64,000 nt of DNA from Bacteroidales bacterium (GTDB taxonomy: Bacteria; Bacteroidota; Bacteroidia; Bacteroidales; VadinHA17). A program made the translations under genes and the position numbers. Position 1 is the stretch's first letter, and each line of letters starts with the position of its first letter. The stretch is taken from assembly GCA_021738535.1 (NCBI GenBank), contig JAIPBU010000010.1, positions 1 through 64,000 on the forward strand, in the 5' to 3' direction. Below the pieces are notes generated by a model. That model made no database searches. It had not been told where the DNA came from and worked only from the letters and a program-made list of their open reading frames with translations. Positions 18,497 through 27,747 of this stretch are shown here, in pieces.

Positions 18497-19867
18497 TTAT
18501 TTTAATTCCAGGGGCAATCCCTTGTAGAAGTCCAGGACCTTGGTCTTGAAAATATATTCATATTTTGCCTGCGCCAGTTCTGACTCGGCATTCAGCAGTT
18601 GTGCCTTGGCCGTATTATATTCAACCGGGGTAACCATACCGACATTGAATTTTTGCTCCGTATACCTGAATGATTCCTGCATTGATTCAACAGCTTTCAG
18701 GCTGGCATTATAGGATTTGAGGCTGGCCTGTGCATCAGCATAAGCCTGCTGAATATCCTTATACAACTGCTTCTTGGTATTTTCAAGGATATACCGGTTG
18801 TTCTGAATGTTTACCCTCGTGTTACGGATATTTGTATTTACCTGCCAGCCATTGAATACCGGAATACTTAGTGTGAGGCCAATGCCATAACTAACGTTGT
18901 CATTAAGCTGGTCAGAGAAAGGATATTCACCGTACTCAATGCCGGTTACCGGGTCAATGTTCAATATTTTCTGCCTGATTGAGGAGTAGCCCGTGCTGAA
19001 AGTAGTATTCATTGTTAGTCTTGGTATCCTTCCTCCCTTTGCTATTTTAAGATCATATTCCGCACTTTTGAGCCTTAGCTCGGCACTTTTTACATCCGGC
19101 CTGTTGCTTCTGGCAGTATTGAAAATATGGTTTACACTGCCAATGATTATGTCCTGGTCAGTGATGCTCAGGTCCGGTTCAACAATTTCAAAATTCCCTA
19201 TTGAATCAAGCTCCAGCAGTTGCACGATATTAAGGTAGGACAGGTCAAGCTGGTTTTTATTATTAATAAGTTGTACCTCTTCCCGTGCGGCCTGGGCCTG
19301 TATCTCTAGAAGATTACCGCGAGGCAGACTTCCTGCTTCCACCATTTTTTCCGTGCGGTCAATCTGTTCACGGGTGGTCTGAAGCTGATTATTTGTTACT
19401 GCTACCAGTTCTTGGTTCAGTAAAATTTGTAAATATGCCAGGGCAACATTAAGTGATATATCATCCTTGATATTCTCCAGGTCCATCAGACTGGCCTTAA
19501 GATCATGCTGATTGCGTTTTATGGTATTCAGATTCTGTAATCCGCTGAACAGGGTAAGGCCTGCACTGGCATAAAAGGAGTTGGAACGTACTTTTTCCTC
19601 ATCTGTAAACTGGTATGTTGTTTCGTCCAAAGCCCTGCCGAACGACCAGTTATTTGTTGCCGTTCCATTCAGTGAGGGTAATAGATCCAGTTTTGATTGC
19701 TCCAGGTTATTTTCCTGCAAACGGGCCTGCAATTCCTGTTGCTTGATGGTAATGTTATTGTCGATGGCATGACTGATACATTGTTCCAGCGTCCAGGGAT
19801 TATCCTGTGCTGCGGAATAAACCACGGAAGCGAATACAAAGATTACTGTTATTATATATTTTCTCAT
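18497..19867 (-). CDS. TolC family outer-membrane efflux channel
   Basis: 456 residues with a signal peptide (about 1-20, VVYSAAQDN). Two internally related halves of long helices and strands are visible; the DVKSAELRLKSAEYDLKIAKG and AKAQLLNAESELAQAKYEY stretches are characteristic OEP repeats. It forms the trimeric outer-membrane duct of tripartite exporters. First gene of the TolC-HlyD-tsaB run, divergent from fbaA. The pump it serves is not encoded in the window next to it. Confidence 0.92.
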   Translation of the reverse strand: MRKYIITVIFVFASVVYSAAQDNPWTLEQCISHAIDNNITIKQQELQARLQENNLEQSKLDLLPSLNGTATNNWSFGRALDETTYQFTDEEKVRSNSFYASAGLTLFSGLQNLNTIKRNQHDLKASLMDLENIKDDISLNVALAYLQILLNQELVAVTNNQLQTTREQIDRTEKMVEAGSLPRGNLLEIQAQAAREEVQLINNKNQLDLSYLNIVQLLELDSIGNFEIVEPDLSITDQDIIIGSVNHIFNTARSNRPDVKSAELRLKSAEYDLKIAKGGRIPRLTMNTTFSTGYSSIRQKILNIDPVTGIEYGEYPFSDQLNDNVSYGIGLTLSIPVFNGWQVNTNIRNTRVNIQNNRYILENTKKQLYKDIQQAYADAQASLKSYNASLKAVESMQESFRYTEQKFNVGMVTPVEYNTAKAQLLNAESELAQAKYEYIFKTKVLDFYKGLPLELK

Positions 19868-20006
19868 TCCGCTGTATTAAAGAGTTTGAGTTTAGCGCCA
19901 CTAATATAGTTAATATCATTCATTAAGGGATAATTATTAACATAGTAATTCATTAGAGAAGTGGCTATTTAATAATGCATATTTAAATATTGATATTACT
20001 ATTATG

Positions 20007-20014
20007 TATATTTG
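20007..20014 (+). promoter_or_regulatory. Candidate fbaA promoter (-7 TATATTTG)
   Basis: Matches TAnnTTTG, 26 bp before the ATG at 20040; TTTA at 19982-19985 lies 21 nt upstream, near the -33 spacing. An ATG-like upstream start at 20004 would overlap this element, which supports the start at 20040. Confidence 0.45.
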
Positions 20015-20039
20015 TAAGCAATACAAAAAAATTCAAAAT

Positions 20040-21116
20040 ATGAGCACTGAAAAATTAAATCTGGAACCTGGCGTACTCTATGGTGACGATGTAAAAAAGT
20101 TATTTGATTACGCCAATGAAAATAATTTAGCACTTCCCGCGGTTAATGTGGTTGGAACAAATTCTGTAAATGCCGTACTTGAGACAGCACGTGATGTTAA
20201 TTCTCCGGTTATTATACAGTTCTCGAACGGAGGAGCTCACTTCTTTGCAGGTAAGGGGCTAACCAAGGAAGACCAGATGGGCGCAATTGCAGGTGCTATC
20301 TCCGGAGCATTGCATGTTCATAATGTTGCTGAATATTACGGAGTACCCGTTATTCTTCATACTGATCATGCAGCACGTAAACTCCTTCCGTGGATAGATG
20401 CACTTATTGAAGCAGGAGAGGAATTCTACGAGATGAATGAAAAGCCCCTGTTCAGCTCGCATATGCTTGACCTTTCGGAAGAACCTATTGAAAAGAATAT
20501 TGAAACCTGCAAGGAATATCTCAGACGCATGGATAAAATAGGAATGACCCTGGAGATCGAACTGGGTGTTACCGGGGGAGAAGAAGACGGCGTTGATAAT
20601 GCAGACATCGATAGTTCCAAGCTTTATACCCAGCCCGTAGAAGTGGCCTATGCTTATAAAGAATTATCAGCCATCAGCGATAAATTTACCATTGCAGCAG
20701 CTTTTGGTAATGTGCATGGAGTATATAAGCCTGGTAATGTTGAGCTTAAGCCAATTATTCTTAAGAACAGCCAGGATCATATTCAAAAAGAATTCAATAC
20801 TGGTCCTAATCCCGTAAATTTTGTATTTCATGGTGGATCAGGATCAGAGAAACATCAAATCAGGGAAGCAATTGAATATGGAGCGGTGAAGATGAATATT
20901 GATACAGATATGCAGTGGGCTTTCTGGAACGGAGTGAGAGAGTATGCTGATGAAAAGAAAGATTACCTGCAGGCCCAGATAGGGAACCCTGAGGGCGAAG
21001 ACAAGCCAAATAAAAAGTTCTATGATCCGAGAGTATGGCTCAGAAAAGGCGAAGAATCCTTTGTGGAAAGGCTCAAAGAAGCTTTTATCGACCTTAATGC
21101 AAATGACGTACTATAA
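20040..21116 (+). CDS. fbaA: Class II fructose-bisphosphate aldolase
   Basis: 358 residues from the chosen ATG, the length of class IIA enzymes. It cleaves fructose-1,6-bisphosphate to DHAP and glyceraldehyde-3-phosphate, with zinc. The catalytic/zinc motif VILHTDHAARKLL includes Asp109 and His110. Further zinc ligands are in ELGVTGGEEDG (Glu), FGNVHGVYKPG (His) and VFHGGSGS (His). MNIDTDMQWAF is the usual phosphate-binding neighbourhood. A strong terminator lies 25 bp downstream. Single-gene unit. Confidence 0.96.
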   Translation: MSTEKLNLEPGVLYGDDVKKLFDYANENNLALPAVNVVGTNSVNAVLETARDVNSPVIIQFSNGGAHFFAGKGLTKEDQMGAIAGAISGALHVHNVAEYYGVPVILHTDHAARKLLPWIDALIEAGEEFYEMNEKPLFSSHMLDLSEEPIEKNIETCKEYLRRMDKIGMTLEIELGVTGGEEDGVDNADIDSSKLYTQPVEVAYAYKELSAISDKFTIAAAFGNVHGVYKPGNVELKPIILKNSQDHIQKEFNTGPNPVNFVFHGGSGSEKHQIREAIEYGAVKMNIDTDMQWAFWNGVREYADEKKDYLQAQIGNPEGEDKPNKKFYDPRVWLRKGEESFVERLKEAFIDLNANDVL

Positions 21117-21140
21117 GGTTTTTAAATATATAAGATATAG

Positions 21141-21174
21141 ACAGCCAGGATTTTGCGTCCTGGCTGTTTTTTTT
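21141..21174 (+). terminator. Strong rho-independent terminator after fbaA
   Basis: A perfect 10-bp stem (ACAGCCAGGA 21141-21150, TCCTGGCTGT 21158-21167) with a 7-nt loop is followed by a run of eight T. Confidence 0.92.
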
Positions 21175-21256
21175 GTGTTAATAAGTATTGTGACTGGAGA
21201 TGCCCTGATAGTGTTAAAATCATAATTTTATATCATATTAAAAAGAAGCACCTTCA

Positions 21257-21508
21257 TTGAGACGACATCGTGTAAAAGAAGAAAAGCTTAAAAGAGGCAA
21301 CAGGTTAACCCTGATGCTGAATGACCGTGAGATGAGGGCCATTGATATCTACTGTCAGCGCTACAGGATAAAGAATAAATCAGGATTTCTCAGGGAGACT
21401 GTTATGAATGCCATCCTGAAGAAATTTGATGAAGACCTGCCCAGCCTGTTTGAAGTGAATGAGCCTGACCTGTTCAAATATTCTAATGAGGCGGAAAAGG
21501 AAGAATAA
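21257..21508 (+). CDS. Small ribbon-helix-helix-like protein
   Basis: 83 residues, basic at the N-terminus. The segment RLTLMLNDREMRAIDIYCQRYRIKNKSGFLRETV looks like a beta strand followed by two helices, the pattern of ribbon-helix-helix DNA-binding proteins. The acidic tail ends NEAEKEE-like. The only upstream in-frame start is TTG at 21257, because a stop lies just before it; an internal ATG at about codon 19 would remove part of the basic arm. It is transcriptionally isolated from fbaA by the terminator. Its 3' end overlaps the convergent gene by 26 bp. Function unknown; a transcriptional regulator or antitoxin-like protein is possible. Confidence 0.6.
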   Translation: MRRHRVKEEKLKRGNRLTLMLNDREMRAIDIYCQRYRIKNKSGFLRETVMNAILKKFDEDLPSLFEVNEPDLFKYSNEAEKEE

Positions 21509-23828
21509 CAAAAGACTCAGATGTGCTTACCCAGTTTCCGCTTTCATCATAACCATAAAGTATGATGTTGTATTTGCCGGGATTGTCACCCGTGGTATAG
21601 CTTATTACTCCACTGTCTCCGGGAAGTATTGAATCCCATAGTAAAATATTGTCAAGAACAGGCTGGTTTGTTTCTCGCTTAGATTTTACTTTGATCCTGT
21701 CTGTTCCCGCTTTAGCAGGGAAATCGATGGAGCCCAGTATTGATGTCGCAGGAAGGTCAAGTCCCCCGAAGTCACCGTTGACTGATTCTATGTTTAATAT
21801 CCCTGAAAAAAAGTCATTGCCATGAATATAAAACTGGTTAATAAGTTCAATGGATTTTATTCTGCCCGGTGGAAGCTTAAGTATTTCTGATAGATCATAC
21901 ACAGGGATGCCGTCAAATAATATCAATGAAGGATAGGGAGCCGGATACAGGTAATCACCTGTAATTACCGGTATGCTTTTATCCCCTTTATTCCTTATGC
22001 TTACATGAGGAACAACCTCGTAAAATACTTCCCGGAGGTTGGATAGCCTGATATATTTATCAACTACAACTCTTAAATCAGGTTTGCCGTAAAATGAAGC
22101 AAGTGAATGGTTTATTCCGCGACTGGCATTGTTGTTGTTCCTTGTGCTTCCGGACTGCCCGTAGATGTTCTTAAGCTGCATTAGCTCTGCCTGCTCCTGC
22201 AGGTATACTAATTCGTCCTCCGTAAATTTTAAAGGCGGTGCAGGCGGTATGTAACTTACGCTTTCATAAATCTCGTCAATTTTTATTTCCCATCCGGGTT
22301 CCGGTTCACGGATAAAGTTTATTATATAATCTGCAGATCCGGTTATCCCGGGGAAGGTAAACAGGAAATAGCCCTTCTTGTCAGTAATACTGGTATGGAA
22401 AGTATTATCATTAAGAATGGTAAGGCCAAGGTATATTTCACCTATCCCTGTGCTGTCATTGTTATTTATCAGCCTTCCGCTGAGCATTCCGTTTTGGGTT
22501 TCGGGTAAATATCCTATTTGTATGCCACCTGTTGATGCAAAAGGAAGACCGGGTCCGGGTATGTTATCCTCCCTGAAAAATTCTTTTACTACCTTGTCCG
22601 GATAGGTGTTGTTCATCAGCCAGGCTCTGAATGAATCTTCAGAACCAGGTAATCTGTATCCGGCATACCATCCCGGCAAACCGGGGATATAGTTACCGGC
22701 AGTGTAGCCCGGGTTATCCTTTATAACCAGCACATTAATGTTGGATTGCTTACCCGGGGACGATGTGTTAATTTGATAATCGGCTATATAATTTCTGCGC
22801 AATTCTGCATGAGTATCGTGGTTCAATATCCTTGCCCGCTTATCGCCTGGTTTTTGATCAGACCATAAGCGTGCGGAAAGAAGTTCGTTTGTATTGTTTA
22901 GAAGCGAAAACTGTACAATACCGTTTGGTAAAGACGACTGTGGAACGGCAAATTCTATATTGCCGGTTACAGTATGGGATTCGCTGTACCAGTACCAGCT
23001 GTATGTTTGGTGTACAAGGAGTTTGTAATTGCCGGTTGCCGGCAGGTTCTTAATATCCAGGTATACAAATGAACGGTCATCCCTTAGTGTCATAATGGGC
23101 TCTTCTCTGGCAGTTTCATGTAAGGAAAGCATTGTTTTTGCCGGATCGTATCCACGGATGAAGGGTTTGTAGCCAGACTCGTTACCTTTATTGTATTTTG
23201 AAGTACCCCATCCCGTTTTGTCCGTAGATATCCATGCTACTGTATCAGTGCTGCTGCTCAGTATGAATCCTTCTGCACTGAGTGGCCTGCCCTCGGTGTC
23301 TGAGGTAAAAATGCTGCATTCTCCACCTTGAGTACCCTGATTGCCAGGGCCAGTGGGAGTAAGCATTATACTAATACTATCATGTTTATACCTGTATTCC
23401 TGCTTTCCCAGATCAGAAGGCTGTATAACCCTGAGACTTAACCAGGCAAACTCTGATTCCGGGAAATTACGCATCCAGTTTGTATACGATCTAAGGTGGT
23501 AGTTGCCGGAGGGAAGGCCGTCGGGCAGTTTAATACTTGAAGTAAGACGGGATCTTCTTAACTCATAATTATCCCTGTATATTAATTCTCCTTTATTGTT
23601 AATTAGTTCCACCCTAAGGTTATTACTCAGGCTTGAAGGTTTATAAGTGTCGATTTCCATTACCGATGCCTTAAAATGAATTTCTTCACCGGCAAGATAA
23701 ACCCCGGATGTGGTCTGCAGCCATACTGTTTCCCTGAATAATGGTATTTGTGAATACGAGTGAATTGACACCAGCACTAAAAAGACCGGGAGTAATTTTT
23801 TTAGAAATTTCCCTTTAGTATTATTCAT
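21483..23828 (-). CDS. Large secreted protein: macroglobulin-like N-terminus and TonB-plug-like C-terminus
   Basis: 781 residues with a signal peptide ending near SYSQIP. Residues about 25-120 resemble a macroglobulin-like (MG2) strand domain (VWLQTTSGVYLAGEEIHF, LPSGNYHLRSYTNWM). A middle part has an SRL-type carboxypeptidase-regulatory-like segment (ISGRL-like, GIGEIYLGLTILND). Near the C-terminus, PSLILFDGIPVYDLSEIL and RIKSIELINQFYIHGNDFFSGI copy the plug-domain pattern of TonB receptors, but no barrel follows. Last gene of a four-gene operon after the TonB receptor and the DUF4249 lipoprotein, so it may be a surface partner of that receptor. The ATG at 23828 is preferred to one 24 bp upstream. 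Confidence 0.75.
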   Translation of the reverse strand: MNNTKGKFLKKLLPVFLVLVSIHSYSQIPLFRETVWLQTTSGVYLAGEEIHFKASVMEIDTYKPSSLSNNLRVELINNKGELIYRDNYELRRSRLTSSIKLPDGLPSGNYHLRSYTNWMRNFPESEFAWLSLRVIQPSDLGKQEYRYKHDSISIMLTPTGPGNQGTQGGECSIFTSDTEGRPLSAEGFILSSSTDTVAWISTDKTGWGTSKYNKGNESGYKPFIRGYDPAKTMLSLHETAREEPIMTLRDDRSFVYLDIKNLPATGNYKLLVHQTYSWYWYSESHTVTGNIEFAVPQSSLPNGIVQFSLLNNTNELLSARLWSDQKPGDKRARILNHDTHAELRRNYIADYQINTSSPGKQSNINVLVIKDNPGYTAGNYIPGLPGWYAGYRLPGSEDSFRAWLMNNTYPDKVVKEFFREDNIPGPGLPFASTGGIQIGYLPETQNGMLSGRLINNNDSTGIGEIYLGLTILNDNTFHTSITDKKGYFLFTFPGITGSADYIINFIREPEPGWEIKIDEIYESVSYIPPAPPLKFTEDELVYLQEQAELMQLKNIYGQSGSTRNNNNASRGINHSLASFYGKPDLRVVVDKYIRLSNLREVFYEVVPHVSIRNKGDKSIPVITGDYLYPAPYPSLILFDGIPVYDLSEILKLPPGRIKSIELINQFYIHGNDFFSGILNIESVNGDFGGLDLPATSILGSIDFPAKAGTDRIKVKSKRETNQPVLDNILLWDSILPGDSGVISYTTGDNPGKYNIILYGYDESGNWVSTSESFVILPFPPH

Positions 23829-23864
23829 TTTATTTATAGAAACCATTCCCATTTATAATTTTAT

Positions 23865-25013
23865 TTACTCCCAGAAAGAAGGTTTTTCTGATGTCCCGCC
23901 CCTTGACAGGCAATCAAAACACTCAATCCTGGATGTATAATAGGCAGAAGGAAATCCTTCCATGAAAAACAGGTAATCACCGGGAGATAATCTGCTCCAT
24001 GGCATTGATTCTGTGCCTACCTCCACCATTTCACAATTTAATGTTAAGATCTCGAATTCTGACGGCCGGGAAAAGAAAGCCCTGGATTCTGATACTCCGG
24101 CTACTTCAAATATGCCGGTAACATTAACCAGGGGATCGGAGCTACATCTGATATTTCCTTCGAGCCTGAAGGGTTGAGATTCATACAATCCACCTGTCTG
24201 GTTGGTTAGTTTGTCCAGGTCGCTCCAGAATTCATAGACCTGCCTGCTTATTCTCAGCTGCTTAACATGAAGGCTGTATCTTAATGAGAGTTCATCGCCA
24301 TACTGATCTGCAAAATTGAGGGGAGCTTTAACTATTGCATTCTCCGTCAGGCCCCCGGTGCCTGAAATAAAGATATTATTGATATCATAACTCTTCCAGC
24401 AATTAATAATATCCCTGCTGTCAAAATACACAGGAGATGATCCATCATAAATATGACTTGCAATAAATGGCACCTTATACTTAAAAGTAGCATCCAGCAT
24501 CCACCTGTAATATGAAGGTGGCGGATCATCATTATGAGTACTTACATAAAACTGTAATCCCTTTACCGGGTCACCGGTTTCACTTCTTTTCTCTGTTCCC
24601 GGAGCAGCAGTAATACTGTCGATTGGCGGAGAGCTGAGCAGTTCTTCAAAACCCGATTCATAAGTGTTCCCTCCGTGATAAAGAATTAATTTATATGATT
24701 TACCTGCTTCACCTGAAAAGTTTATATCAACAGGTAAATATTCCCCGCTTAATGACTCGTAAAAGGGATATTCTGAGCCGTCGCTGGAAAGTATATATAC
24801 ATCTGCACCCGACACCGGGTAATCTGCAGCAGCCTGGTCGCTTCCAATAGGTGCGGTCCTGGAAATTTTTACCAGGGGAGGCATCCGGTTATCATCGGTA
24901 ATCCTTGCCTCAATAAATAATACATCATCATAGCTGGTAGTTTCCGGCATGAAGGGTTCAATACAGGAAACTGTGATCAGCGAGGTAAAGATAAACAGGC
25001 TACTCAACCGCAT
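23865..25013 (-). CDS. DUF4249 family lipoprotein
   Basis: 382 residues. The start at 25013 (MRLSSLFIFTSLITVSCIEPF) gives a lipoprotein signal with Cys17 in a VSC lipobox. The family pattern is clear: EARITDDNRMPPLVKISRTAPIG, PVSGADVYILSSDG, GKSYKLILYHGGNTYES and a late TGIFEVAGVSES. DUF4249 proteins accompany TonB receptors in Bacteroidota; biochemical function is undefined. It overlaps the end of the TonB receptor gene by 14 bp. The C-terminus is Cys-containing (CFDCLSRGG), longer than in the second DUF4249 protein of this window. Confidence 0.85.
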   Translation of the reverse strand: MRLSSLFIFTSLITVSCIEPFMPETTSYDDVLFIEARITDDNRMPPLVKISRTAPIGSDQAAADYPVSGADVYILSSDGSEYPFYESLSGEYLPVDINFSGEAGKSYKLILYHGGNTYESGFEELLSSPPIDSITAAPGTEKRSETGDPVKGLQFYVSTHNDDPPPSYYRWMLDATFKYKVPFIASHIYDGSSPVYFDSRDIINCWKSYDINNIFISGTGGLTENAIVKAPLNFADQYGDELSLRYSLHVKQLRISRQVYEFWSDLDKLTNQTGGLYESQPFRLEGNIRCSSDPLVNVTGIFEVAGVSESRAFFSRPSEFEILTLNCEMVEVGTESMPWSRLSPGDYLFFMEGFPSAYYTSRIECFDCLSRGGTSEKPSFWE

Positions 25014-27747
25014 AATTCCCCAGTTTAATATTGTAACTGATTGTGAACACTGGTACTCCATATATTGATTGCTTATATCCTTTAATATTGCCATTATCAT
25101 TTTTAAAATAAACCGAATATACGTTTCTCCTTCCGGTGAGGTTATAGACCGAGAACATCCATGACCCGTGTGCGAACTTTTTCTTCAGCAGGTTGCCTTC
25201 AATATTCAGCGACAGGTCTATCCTGAAATAATCGGGTATCCTGTATTCATTTCTTTGAGAGTAGTTTACAACTTCTATGTCATCAACATAGAAAACACCT
25301 GTGGGATATGTTATGGGCCTGCCTGTACTGTAGACCATGTTTGATGAAAGGTTGACGCGGCGGGAAATCTTAAGATTACCCACAAGGTTAAATGCATGTG
25401 GTTTGTCGTAATTAGCCGGGTATGTTCTTCCCTTATTGATTTTTTCCCACGATTCATTACCATCTACGGTTATCAATGACCGGGAATAGGTATAACTAAT
25501 CCAGCCTGTGAATCGTCCTGCATTTCTTTTGATCATGAATTCGGCCCCGTATGAATCCTGCCTGCCCTGAAGTACGAGCGTTTCAAAATGAGGACTGGCG
25601 GTAAGGTCTGCCCCGTCTTTATATTCAACTATGTCTCTGCCGTTTTTATAATAGACTTCCGCTGATGTTTCAAGGGCGGCACTGTTAACATTCTTATACA
25701 CCCCCAGGCTTAGCTGATCTGAGACGGGTGGTCTTATGTGACTGTCTGCAAGTTTCCACCTGTCTGTTGGTGCCACAGAGACAGTGTTGGTCAGCATAAA
25801 CAAATACTGTCTCATCCTGTTGTAGCTGAATTTAAGTGACAGATCCGGCTTTACCTTGTAATTAAAAGAAAACCGGTACTCGGGACCTGAATAATGCTTT
25901 ATTGACCTGGCGCTGTTATATGTTGTTGTATCACTCACATTCTCCGGTTCCAGTGGCATGTTCTCGCGGTAAGAGTAGACGGTTCCGGGTCCGAGGTAGT
26001 TAAAGAGGCTGTATCTTATCCCTCCATAGAGGGTAAGCCTGTCATTTACCGAGAACTCATCAAAGGCATATATAGCGTATTCAACTGCATTTTCCTGCCC
26101 GAAGTCGTTTACAGCGAATAAGGACTCACTGTCGTATGGCTTATAGACCCCCTGGTCAAGGTTATGAAGTATTGCATCCACACCTCCCCCGGTTCTGTGC
26201 TTAAGGGCCGGGAAGCCTGAGATATTTACTTTCAGTTGCTGCGACCGTATTCCGAACTGATGACTGTATGCCTGGAAGGCTTGCTCGGTGTTGTCGTGGT
26301 AATTTATATATTCACTGAAGACAGCAGAGGCTTTCATTGACCAGCGATTGCTGAGCTTCCTGTTATAAATAATGGATGCCCCCAGGTTTTCATATTCAAA
26401 ACTGTTGGTACGTGCAAGGGTAAACCTGTCTTTACTGTAATATGTAAAGAGCTGCAATGAAGACCTGTCGCCGCTAAGCATATGCACACCGGCCATTAAA
26501 TCCTGGAATGAGGCATCGCTGTTACTTATATCCGGGTTGTCAATACGTTTAAGTATCCAGTCAGAATATGTTGAACGTGCGGCAATTATTGCTGAGCTCC
26601 TATCCTTAACAAGAGGGGTTTCCATCATTATGCTTCCCGTTATGGGACTCAATGCTGCTCTTGCGCCAAACTGCTTCTTGTTTCCTTTCCTGGTTGATAT
26701 CTCAAACACAGAAGCAAGCCTTCCTCCGTATTCAACAGGGAAATTGCTTTTGTACAGGTTGAAGTCGCTTATCATGTCCGGGTTAAAAGCAGAAAAGAAG
26801 CCGAAGAGATGACCTGTGTTCAGTACCGGAATTTCATTCAGGAGGAAGAGGTTGTTGTCGGATGATGAACCCCTCACATTAAAGCCTGAAGAGCCTTCTC
26901 CTACTGTTTGTACACCCGGCATCATATTGGCGACTTTGAGGATGTCTCTTTCACCCATAACAGCAGGGATATTTTTAAGCTCCTTCATTTTTATTCTCTG
27001 GAAACCCATTTGCATACCCTGTACGTTATCACGTTTGCCCGTACGTACCACTACTTCCTGGATATCTATCAGGCTTTCACTCAATTCTATATTGAGCTGG
27101 CCGGAGCTCCTCATCTCAACAAGAAATGATTTTTCATTCATGCCCAGGCATGACACATCAAGATTGAAGCTGGTACCTGTTTCAACACTCATGCTATATT
27201 CTCCGTCATGGTCAGTGATTACACCTTTATTCGTTCCTTCGATAACAAGAGTTGCACCAATTACAGGCTCACCGGTACTTTCAGATATCACTCTTCCTGA
27301 CAGCACACTGACACCTGCATGATTACTTCCGTTTGTTTCTCCCACTACTGCTTTAGTGACAACATTGCTATAGGAGAATGAACCAAAATACTCTTCTGCT
27401 ATTTTACCGGCATTTGAATCATTCGGCTCTGCAGGAGAATCTGTTATTGCAGGGCTGTCCTTTTGAATTGTTTCAGTTCCGGTAAGGAAGACCTGGTTTT
27501 GTGAGCGTATGATAAACCCGATCCCGGCCGGTTCAAGTACTTCTTTTAATATATTGTCAATATTGAACGAGTCAGGCAGGGTTTTTACACTGATATCTTT
27601 AACCCATTCAGTTTTATAATACAGGTAGATATTATGTTTTTCTCTTAACTGAGTGGCAAATGTTTCAAAGTCAAGACCACCGGTCTGGCCTGATAAAGAC
27701 CGGCTTATCAGGATTAAACAGATGAGTGAGAGGTACAGTTTTCTCAT
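25000..27747 (-). CDS. TonB-dependent receptor with STN domain
   Basis: 915 residues, signal peptide about 1-20. An STN (secretin/TonB short N-terminal) domain covers about 25-90 (FETFATQLREKHNIYLYYKTEWV). A carboxypeptidase-regulatory-like domain is at about 148-225 (LSGRVISESTGEPVIGATL), and a plug domain at about 233-350 (NNLFLLNEIPVLNTGHLFGFFSAFNPDMI, GGRLASVFEIS). A 22-strand barrel follows. STN domains usually talk to FecR anti-sigma factors, but no FecR or sigma gene is in this operon. The gene overlaps the upstream secreted-protein gene by 4 bp. Substrate unknown. Confidence 0.92.
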   Translation of the reverse strand: MRKLYLSLICLILISRSLSGQTGGLDFETFATQLREKHNIYLYYKTEWVKDISVKTLPDSFNIDNILKEVLEPAGIGFIIRSQNQVFLTGTETIQKDSPAITDSPAEPNDSNAGKIAEEYFGSFSYSNVVTKAVVGETNGSNHAGVSVLSGRVISESTGEPVIGATLVIEGTNKGVITDHDGEYSMSVETGTSFNLDVSCLGMNEKSFLVEMRSSGQLNIELSESLIDIQEVVVRTGKRDNVQGMQMGFQRIKMKELKNIPAVMGERDILKVANMMPGVQTVGEGSSGFNVRGSSSDNNLFLLNEIPVLNTGHLFGFFSAFNPDMISDFNLYKSNFPVEYGGRLASVFEISTRKGNKKQFGARAALSPITGSIMMETPLVKDRSSAIIAARSTYSDWILKRIDNPDISNSDASFQDLMAGVHMLSGDRSSLQLFTYYSKDRFTLARTNSFEYENLGASIIYNRKLSNRWSMKASAVFSEYINYHDNTEQAFQAYSHQFGIRSQQLKVNISGFPALKHRTGGGVDAILHNLDQGVYKPYDSESLFAVNDFGQENAVEYAIYAFDEFSVNDRLTLYGGIRYSLFNYLGPGTVYSYRENMPLEPENVSDTTTYNSARSIKHYSGPEYRFSFNYKVKPDLSLKFSYNRMRQYLFMLTNTVSVAPTDRWKLADSHIRPPVSDQLSLGVYKNVNSAALETSAEVYYKNGRDIVEYKDGADLTASPHFETLVLQGRQDSYGAEFMIKRNAGRFTGWISYTYSRSLITVDGNESWEKINKGRTYPANYDKPHAFNLVGNLKISRRVNLSSNMVYSTGRPITYPTGVFYVDDIEVVNYSQRNEYRIPDYFRIDLSLNIEGNLLKKKFAHGSWMFSVYNLTGRRNVYSVYFKNDNGNIKGYKQSIYGVPVFTISYNIKLGNYAVE

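Noticed and set aside
20004-20039. Upstream start of fbaA adding 12 residues
   Set aside because: It would overlap the TATATTTG promoter element, and the extra residues are not aldolase-like.
26816-27322. 168-codon plus-strand frame
   Set aside because: Antisense to the plug region of a clear TonB receptor; Ser/Leu-rich shadow.
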